Shown piece after piece: positions 56,329 through 64,000 of a DNA stretch of 64,000 bases. Source of the stretch: Helicostylum pulchrum. Lineage: Eukaryota; Mucoromycota; Mucoromycetes; Mucorales; Mucoraceae. Position 1 is the stretch's first letter. The number at the start of each line of letters is the position of its first letter. Below the pieces are notes generated by a model that saw only the letters and a list, made by a program, of their open reading frames with translations, searched no databases and had not been told where the DNA came from. The DNA lies in NCBI GenBank assembly GCA_025677825.1, contig JAIXMO010000003.1:434001-498000 (forward strand), written 5' to 3'. The translations under genes were made by a program, and so were the position numbers.

Positions 56329-58110
56329 AAAATACATTTGTTTGGCAGTCTTCATCTTTCAATACCACGCATAATTTTTTAGTCCATGCTTTAACAAAAG
56401 GAGGAAGGGCATATGTGATATTCAGAGCGTAAGCGATGAGTATAATTTAAAATAAAAAAAAAATATAAAAAACAAAAACTATGAAGACAATTATGTAATC
56501 AGACTTGCTGACGGTTAAAGATCTTTCAAATTTGAAACTATTGTTTTTATTGAGACAAGGGCTATTTATATTTATATTTCGACGGCCAATCTTTATCGAA
56601 TGAATGACCTGATATTTATAATGATGAATCGACACCAATAAAATGTTCTACTCTAACATTTTATATTTATATACTAATTATACAATCATTATGGGTCTGT
56701 ATATGACATTAACCCATATAGATTAGAGCTTCACGATATAATAAAAGACTAAAGGAATATTCGAATAAAACATAAAAACTTCAAAAAAGGTTGAAAAGAG
56801 TGAACAAGATTGAACAAATCTGTTGTATATAGACCTTTAGTAGAGACATACGCTTTAAAACGAATTAATAATCACGGTTAAAGTATAATCGTTATTAGCA
56901 TGTTAGGAAAGATTATCTTAATATGTATGATGTTTAAAGAATCAGCTAATAGATTGATTATTAAAGATAAAAGTCATTAAATATGATCTATTGGACATAA
57001 GTGTATCCAATTACATTATGCCTCACTAATTAACTCAGGTATCAAGAAACTATATAAACTCTTTACAATTTTATTTTTAAATAAAAATAATTCAACGAAG
57101 TTCATGACACGTGAGCACGACTTTATTTTTGGATCAATCGACATCATTGTTGAAGGCACAATTTTTTTGCACGACATTGAACTCAAAATCAGCGACTTTA
57201 CTGTATATGAGACGAAAATAGAGTAATAATGGTTTTCTCTCCTTTTTTACACGTGCAATTTTTTTTTTTTTACTTCTTTTGTAATTGAGATATACAATGA
57301 ATATGATGGATCACGGCCCTTTTAAAGAGGGGTTTTTTTTAAGGGGAATCCTGTAATGTATAACACCAGGTCAATGCCCGTACTCAGCCATTAAATATCT
57401 TTTTTTTTTTGACAGAACAAAAAAGACGAGAATATGTATATCGTTGTACAACATTTAATTGATAAGAACCTATCAAAATTTATCTTCTGGATCAATTTTT
57501 TTTTTTTAATTTTAAGTTTTTTTTTTTTGTAATATTTTCTTTCAAAAACATCTTTACATACAGTAATCGCTTTTTTTTGTATAAAAATCCTATCAAGTTA
57601 AAGGGAGCTCTTTTTTTTTAAAGGACTAACTAACCTCAAGAAAAAAGTATATATATATTGGCTTCTTTTACACACACACAAATTTTCTATTTAAGAATAA
57701 TGCACAATGCACTGCAAGAAGGAGATACATATTGGAATAAAGAAAGTGTGTTGTATACTCGGGAAACTTTTTTTTTTTTTTTTGGCGGACCCTACTTGGA
57801 AGATCAATTTTTTTTTAGAAAGACTTTTTTGAGTAGTCCTAATACCAATAAGAAAAACTAATTTTAACATTGCAGTGTTTTTTTTTTGTTACCGCTTGAT
57901 GCATATATCACTTGGTTCGTACACTTATCAAGGACTCTGTACAAAAAATTATCTGAGTTCACAACTTCCCAGTCTTTAAATTGCCTAAACTGTAGAATAA
58001 AGGGAACACGGTTTTAGCTAATATGCTACGAGACCCGATAGAACGGAACAAGCTTCAACATTAAACTATAAGCATGGTTATATATATAAAAGTAAACATT
58101 TTGGAAATAA

Positions 58111-58147
<37 letters not shown>

Positions 58148-59151
58148 ACGCGATCAATCATCACAGTAATTGTAACTGACAAACAAACAAACAAAAACCA
58201 CCAAGAAGATAAAATCAAAAATAGAATAGATCAAATTAATATATATATTTTAGTTTGCAAAAAAAAAAAAAGATATACAAATCAAGAAAAGTCTAGAAAG
58301 AATGAAAAAAGCATGTTTTTTTAATATTATTACAGAATTTACAACCACGTTGAAATCAGTAGGTAAAACTAATTTCTTGTACCACATTTTCTATCAACAC
58401 ATCTAAACATAACTTGTGTGTGTCTAGAATACATCAGTGATCTCCGCAAATAGTCGGTTAAACTAAGAAACTAAAGCCAGCTTTTTTTAAATTCGTGTTC
58501 ACTGCTGCTTTAAAATACTGAATACCTGGTTCAATCGATATAATATCTAAAAAAAGAAAACGTCTGAAGTTGAAAAACCCACGAAAAAAGAAAAAAACGT
58601 CTGATATTTTTCAACATACAATAAAAAACGAGTTTTTGTTAAATAAAGCCTTTTTTGTTTGAAAATCAGAAAGAAATGATTTTAATTGTTCATAACAGAT
58701 TATGCAATGTGTGAATGATACAATACATATAGCGATCTTGACTACACACGTCTCTCTCTCTCTCTCTGTTCTTAATTGTGGCAAAAACGATACTTACTCA
58801 AAAAAGAAGGATTAAGAAGGTAATTGAAAAATGATCAAGTATAGGGTTGACAGCTCACCTCAATAGGAAATCTGACTCAAGAGTTTGTGTACAATTTAAT
58901 AGGTTTTTAATAAACAAGTTTTTTTTTTCTTAATGTATAAATGAAGCTATGCATTTTGTTGTACTAATGTTACTAGTTGTGTAACATCTCCCCTAATTTT
59001 TTTACTCCTTTTTAAAACCCCATCTTTTTATACTGCACACCTCGTGTTGGATCAAAGAAAATAAATATAAATACCTGTTTAGTTTCTTTTTTCTTTTTTT
59101 TCCTTCTTTTTCTCTTCTAAATAATCCTTGAATTTCTTTTTTTGAAAAATA
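56329..59151. other. Gene-poor region
   Basis: 2.8 kb of AT-rich DNA with long poly-T tracts (for example 58112-58146) and a CT microsatellite at 58750-58768. No gene seen. Confidence 0.6.
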
Positions 59152-60419
59152 ATGTCTACCACTACTGAACCTACTATTGATCCCGTCGCCGTCGTCGCCT
59201 CTCCCGCCGTTGTTGAGACACCCGCCGTCGTCGCTACTGAAACAACACAAGAAGCTCCTGCCGTAGTAGTTGAGGAAGCTGCTGCTGCTGTCGAATCCAC
59301 TGAAGCCACTGCTGAAGCCACTACTGCTGAAGCTACTAATGCTGCTGAAGAAACTGCTGTTGCTGAGGAAGTTGTTGCCAAGCCTACTGTCACCAAGCGT
59401 CGTACAATCTTCAATCCCTTTGGTAAGAATGCCAAAAAGGAGGATGCTAAAAAGGAAGAAGCTAAAAAGGAAGAAGCTAAAAAGGAAGAAGCTAAAAAGG
59501 AAGAAGTAAAGGAAGAGACTGCTCCCACTGAAGAAGCTGCTCCTGCCGATGCTCCTGCTGCTACTGAAGAAAAGGTCGAAAAGACTGAAAAGGTCGAAAA
59601 GGCTGAAAAGGCTAAAAAGACTTCCAAGGGATTTGGTTTCTTTTCCAGATCAAAGGTAATAAATACACTAAATTTTTAAATGTTTTTTTAAGCTAATAAT
59701 TTATTTTTAAATAGTCTTCTCCTAAAGTAAACGAAGAAGAAACCACAGAGACTGAAGTAGCTACCACTGAATTACCTCAAATCGAACAACTTCAACCCAT
59801 TGAGACCGAAAACATTACCGGTACTGAGGAAGCCACACCACCTACAGTCACTGAAGCTGTCACCGAAGCAGCAGAGAAAGTCGAACAAAAGGTTTCCGAA
59901 GTAGCACAAGAGGCTGAACAATCTGCCGCCAACTTATCTGCCGCTGTTACCAATAAACGTCAATCATTTATCAGTAAATTGTTTGGTAACAAATCCAAGA
60001 AGCAAGAAAGAGAAGTCAATGCTGAAGAGGATGTAGTAGCTACTGAACCAGCTGCTGCTGCTGTCGCTGCAGAAGCTACTACTACTACAGAAGAAGTTGT
60101 TGAACAACAACAACAACAACAACAAACAGAAGGTAACAAAAAAAGTAATGCATATATTAAAAAAATATATATACTAAAAAAAAAAAAATTTATAGAAGTT
60201 GAAGCACCAGGACAACAACGTCCTTCTTCTCCTCTTGGTCGTTTAACTGAATTATTTACATCGAAAAAGAATAACAAAAAGGCTGCTGCTGCTGCACCTG
60301 CTAAAGAAGAAGAAACCCCTGCTGTTGTAGTTACAGAAGTAGAAAAAGATGTTGCTGAAACTAACATCGAAGAAAACGCTAATGTAACAGCTACTCCTGT
60401 AGTCACTGCATCTGCATAA
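59152..60419 (+). CDS. Ala/Glu/Lys-rich repeat protein, 381 aa, 3 exons
   Basis: Exons 59152-59655, 59715-60132 and 60196-60419. Low-complexity acidic stretches alternate with a short basic-aromatic motif seen four times: KRRTIFNPFGKNAKK, KGFGFFSRSKSS, KRQSFISKLFGNKSKK and GRLTELFTSKKNNKK. Between motifs 1 and 2 lies a KKEEA repeat (about five copies). Codon bias is strong (many GCT, GAA, AAG), which suggests high expression. Intron 2 (63 nt) has no stop and keeps frame, so its retention would add 21 residues. No known domain; the repeated basic-aromatic motif might bind membranes or a partner protein. Confidence 0.78.
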
Positions 60420-60695
60420 AAAAAATCTTTTTTTAGACTAAAATGTCTATTATATCAACTTTTTGCATTTTTTCTCTATCTTCTCCTCTTTTTAGCTGTA
60501 CCATTCACACAAACCAAACTCTTTCCCCCATTTTAATTAAAGTCAACTAATATAATAATAACAATAAAAATGACGTATATATTTTTTTTTTTTTACCTCT
60601 GACAGTTTCGTTTTACCCCTTTATTTATTTATTCCCGCTCGTTTTATTTTTACCCCTTTTTTTTTCTCTCTCTTTCTTTCTTTTATACAAATTTT
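60420..60695. other. Short intergenic region, V-ATPase H promoter
   Basis: 3' flank of the Ala/Glu/Lys-rich gene and CT-rich leader of the next gene (60605-60690). Confidence 0.5.
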
Positions 60696-60707
60696 ATGGC
60701 ATGTTGA
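60696..60707 (+). promoter_or_regulatory. Three-codon uORF overlapping the VMA13 start codon
   Basis: ATG GCA TGT TGA lies 5 nt upstream of the main ATG (60701) and its codons span that ATG in another frame, the uORF stop ending at 60707. Ribosomes that use the first ATG would finish just past the main start. Confidence 0.5.
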
Positions 60708-62591
60708 GTAATAACACTTTAAAAAAGGAAGGAGAATCAGACGCAGTATTGTTTGCTAGAAATGATCTTGTACACGATGTAAAAGTGACGATTATCTCAC
60801 ATCCATATTTGGACGATATGTTGGACAAAATAAGAACAAAGGATATACCTTGGGAGGTACTAGTTAATAGACGCGTTATACATGTTTTTGTTTTCTTACT
60901 TACAAATGTTGGTAGGAGTACAGACATGCTGGCTTAATCACAGAAGATGAAGTAGCCATGATAAAGCATGTAGAGAGTAAATCAATGGCTGATTTAACTC
61001 CTATTATGGCCGAGGTAATAATGAGAGACTATATTATAATTTTATGACAAAGTTTTTAAATATTGTATAGCATGGATTATATTATGCTGCCTTATATCTC
61101 GAGCTAATGCAAAAGTTGGCAAGGGTAGACGCTCTTCAAAAAGTCTTGGTATTGATTCATGATATGCTGGACGGTAAAATGTTAACCTTTTTTTTTTTTT
61201 TTGGTGTTTCAGAATTTGCCCCCGTGTTTACGTTTCTCTTTTTTTTTTGTTAGATCACGAAGAAAGAATTTCACTGTTTCATGATGCTGGAAAAAAAGTT
61301 ACTGATTTTCCATTTGGGCCATTTCACAAGTAAATAATCCTCCCCTCTTTTTTTCTTTGCCCTGTAGCAATGTCATTAATATATATATATATATATATTT
61401 AGAGCTTTACGTATTAGTGATGAATTTATTGGTATTCAATCCAGTAAAATACTTACACTTTTAATCTGGCAAGTATAACGTGCATGACTGAAGAAACAAA
61501 TAAACTAACGTTTTTTGTTTTAGCTCTACTCCCAAACGTGATATCGATATTAACGAGTTTTTTCGATGGATGACATTTCAGTTACAAAGCCCTTTACAAC
61601 ACGTAGTTGATCTCAATATTCAAATCCTGGATGCGCTATTTCATATTCCCGAGTACCGTCGCGCCTTTTGGGAAACCACACATGCTACCGATTCCTTAGT
61701 AAATATCCTCAAGAAATCAAGCGCTCCACAGAAAGTTTACGAGTTGACGTTTGCTGTTTGGTTATTGTCGTTTGATATTGAGGTGGCAAAGAACTTGGAT
61801 CGTCGGTGCCAGGTGATTCCTACCTTGATCGAGTTGGCAAAGTCCGCAGTCAAGGAAAAAGTGATTCGAGTGATTATTGCTACATTCAGAGTAAAAAGTC
61901 TTTTTTTTTTTGCTAGTTTAAATATTGTTTTCTTTATTTACTTGTTTGTCGTATAGAACTTTATCGAAAGAGCTCCTGCTGAAAATATGTCGGCTATGTT
62001 GGTGGCTAAATTGCTACCCCTTTGTGAACACTTGTCTACAAGAAAATGGGCCGACCCCGAGATCGCTGATGATATCGCATTTACTCAAAGTGAATTGCAA
62101 CGAAGCTTTCAAAGTCTTTCGTAAAGTAAAAGAATCTCTTCTTGTATATATATAAAAAAAGGGTTCTAATCGAGTTGTTTTGTAGTACGTTTGAGGTTTA
62201 CGTCTCGGAACTTGAAACAGGTATGTTACAGTGGAGCCCATCTCATTTATCAGAGAACTTTTGGAAACAAAATGCTACTCGTTTAAACGAAAATAACCAA
62301 AAGTTATTAAGGTAAAAAAAAAAAGATGATGCATTATTACTTTTTTTGTCCTCATTTTTTTATATTAGACAATTGGCTCGTATATTAAGTGCATCTCCAA
62401 ACCCAGTTGTATTAGCTGTAGCTTGTCATGATGTAGGTCAGTATGTAAAGTACAATGCAAAGGACGGTAGAAAGAACTTAGAGATTATCGGCGCCAAACA
62501 ACGTGTTATGGAATTGATGACACATCAAGACTCGGATGTTAGATATCACGCTTTATCTGCTACTCAAAAATATTTCGCCATGACCTCATAA
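60701..62591 (+). CDS. VMA13: V-type H+-ATPase subunit H, 459 aa, 9 exons
   Basis: Regulatory subunit of the V1 sector that activates proton pumping and prevents futile ATP hydrolysis by free V1. Exons 60701-60856, 60916-61014, 61071-61173, 61254-61329, 61403-61468, 61524-61890, 61957-62120, 62186-62311 and 62369-62591 are in phase. Recognisable family text includes RTKDIPWEEYRHAGLI, QLQSPLQHVVDLNIQIL, YELTFAVWLLSFD, KVIRVIIATFRNFIERA and the C-terminal VACHDVGQYVKYNAKDGR with LMTHQDSDVRYHALSATQKY. Length is near yeast Vma13 (478). One intron (61469-61523) appears to use a GC donor. Confidence 0.95.
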
Positions 62592-62649
62592 ATAAAAAAT
62601 CATATTCTCTCTCTCTCTTTCTTTCTTTTTCTTTCTTTTAGCTTGTGAT

Positions 62650-63327
62650 ATGGATAGTAAAGAAAATATGAACGATATCGTTCTTATACAGTGTAAAAGA
62701 AACGAACAAACTATTAAACGATACTGTAAATCAATACAGCATCAGAGTATGATCATAGAAAAACTAAAGCACCGCAAACAAGTTTATATGTAAGTTTTAT
62801 GATTATTTTTTAACAGCAAAGAGTTTTAACGGTTTCAGAGAGAATAGCGAAGTTTATGAACAAGCGGTAGAGTATCAGTTAAAGTTAACTTGTTTACTTC
62901 AAAAGACAGCTGTAAAAGTCGTCAGCAATTATACGTCTAATGTTACAAAAGATGATCAAAAAGGTAAAACTAAAGTCATTACACAGAAAACACAAAAAAA
63001 TTACACAGATATATTAAATGAGTACAAAAAAAAGACTTTTTTTCTCAACCTACAGAAACGCTAAAAGTTACAACCAAATCTTTACAAGAGCTTATGAAAA
63101 GCATTGACCAGTTCCAATACCACCCCTCTCAAAACGCCACACACGTCTCCTTCGAACCTTCCACCAACATCCAACTCGGTAATCAACACCAAGTAATGGA
63201 AAAGTACATGAAACTGCAAGTACTGGAACAAAAACTTGAAGAAACAAAAGATCCTAGTGGTGGTAGCCATAAAAAAGACATGGATGCGCTCGAAACTCAA
63301 CAAATCGCAGAAAAATTCTTTATTTAA
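62650..63327 (+). CDS. Small predicted coiled-coil protein, 178 aa, 3 exons
   Basis: Exons 62650-62789, 62839-62963 and 63056-63327. The sequence is helical and charged (IVLIQCKRNEQTIKRYCKSI, VYEQAVEYQLKLTCLLQKTA), and a second helix near the C-terminus contains MEKYMKLQVLEQKLEETKD. It ends EKFFI. No domain recognised; the size and coiled coils would suit a subunit of a kinetochore, Mediator or tethering complex, but this is a guess. Its stop lies within the end of the convergent aminotransferase gene. Confidence 0.65.
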
Positions 63328-64000
63328 TTAAACATTTTTTCAATTCTTTAATAAATCGGTTTAACCCAATTTCTAACACGGACCAAGGTAAGGCGAAGGT
63401 GAGGCGAAGGTATCCCGGCTCGGGTGTATGGAACCCAGAGCCTTGCGCGAAATACACACCAGCGTCTAAAAGGCGGCGCCACAGTAACGTGTCCGCTTCA
63501 AATGTAGGTTCAATGTATTTACGGAGATCAAGGAGCATAAATGGACCTGCTTCTGCTTCTATGTAGTCAACATCATGTGTCTTTAAAAATTGCGTCGTTT
63601 TCTTATAAGATTCGGCTAATGCTTGTCTATTTTCCAATAAATATCTACATAATATACCATATTAGTATTAATCTCTCTCCTTATAAACTTTTTATTAAAA
63701 CGTAACTCGTCGATCCATTTTTCGTCTGAAAACATGTTGAAAAGTAAACGATCCATGATTGTTGAAGTATAACTAAACCCTCTATATAAAAAAATAAAAA
63801 TAAATTTTTTTTTTTACTCAGTATAATATACACATATACTCAAAAACTTACGCGCTACGATACAATGCAGATTTCAAAGGCTTGTTAAATTGATCAATAA
63901 TAAACCCAACACGGAACCCATTGATAGCGAAATCTTTTGATAACCCATACACGACATGCACAAGCGCAGGATCAATAAAATCCTTATACGGCAAACTTAA
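63320..64000 (-). CDS. PLP-dependent aminotransferase class I/II (ACC-synthase-like), C-terminal part, gene runs off the window
   Basis: Exons seen are 64000-63852, 63781-63689 and 63644-63320 (stop at 63322-63320). The text contains VHVVYGLSKDFAINGFRVGF, in which the Lys of SKDF is the Schiff-base lysine for pyridoxal phosphate and GFRVG holds the phosphate-binding Arg. It continues ALYRSAGFSYTSTIMDRLLF, WIDELRFNKKYLLENRQALA and FAQGSGFHTPEPGYLRLTFA, whose Arg binds the substrate carboxylate. Most similar in type to 1-aminocyclopropane-1-carboxylate synthase-like and related fungal aminotransferases; substrate unknown. The N-terminal half lies beyond 64000. The 44-nt intron at 63645-63688 uses a GTTTAT donor. 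Confidence 0.9.

Noticed and set aside
59079..59627. 182-codon Ser/Ala/Val-rich antisense frame
   Set aside because: Reverse reading of the Ala/Glu/Lys-rich gene; caused by its codon bias.

Overview
The window is nuclear DNA of a filamentous fungus, most probably an early-diverging one of the Mucoromycota (Mucorales type). This rests on gene architecture (many introns of about 45-80 nt with GTAAGT-like donors and TACTAAC-like branch sites), very AT-rich intergenic DNA full of poly-T/poly-A tracts, and a gene set that includes actin, RACK1, GSK-3, V-ATPase subunit H, Msp1, a CSL-type transcription factor and an Ecl1-family protein. No bacterial, organellar or viral genes were recognised. Gene models were built by hand by joining exons so that splice sites and reading phase agree; most give the length usual for the family (actin 375 aa, Rib7 244 aa, RACK1 315 aa).

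Layout. 1-7.0 kb: malic enzyme and an F-box protein (both minus), a small zinc-finger protein (plus) and an Ecl1-type protein (minus). 7.0-12.0 kb: gene-poor DNA with a broken minus-strand gene and two diverged copies of a ~0.5 kb repeat. 12.1-25.1 kb: a dense housekeeping block (actin, a small Cys-motif protein, a universal stress protein, GSK-3, Msp1, a zinc-finger membrane protein, an unknown protein, a MATE transporter, Rib7). 25.6 kb: a 5' fragment of U6 snRNA. 26.3-33.1 kb: a giant inverted repeat with two ~2.17 kb nearly identical arms around a 2.49 kb spacer. Each arm carries a secreted glycine-rich protein gene, a coding-frame 12-bp minisatellite and the last exon of a spliced gene. 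34-38.8 kb: SAM-PH protein, RACK1, a Pho80-type cyclin. 38.8-43.1 kb: gene-free, with one strongly folded segment. 43.1-51.0 kb: an acidic protein, a 901-aa PHD-finger protein and a 1001-aa CSL transcription factor, all minus. 51.0-59.1 kb: gene-poor, with one decayed locus. 59.1-64.0 kb: an Ala/Glu/Lys-rich protein, V-ATPase subunit H, a predicted coiled-coil protein and a class I/II aminotransferase cut by the window edge.

The genes are independent eukaryotic transcription units and not operons. Functional themes are metabolism (malic enzyme, Rib7, aminotransferase), membrane and organelle maintenance (Msp1, V-ATPase, MATE), signalling (GSK-3, RACK1, cyclin) and chromatin/transcription (PHD, CSL). 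The most unusual part is the giant inverted repeat with its twin secreted proteins. Smaller points are a ratchet-like AG|GT junction in a RACK1 intron, a three-codon uORF overlapping the V-ATPase H start codon, a probable GC-AG intron, and convergent coding regions that touch or overlap.
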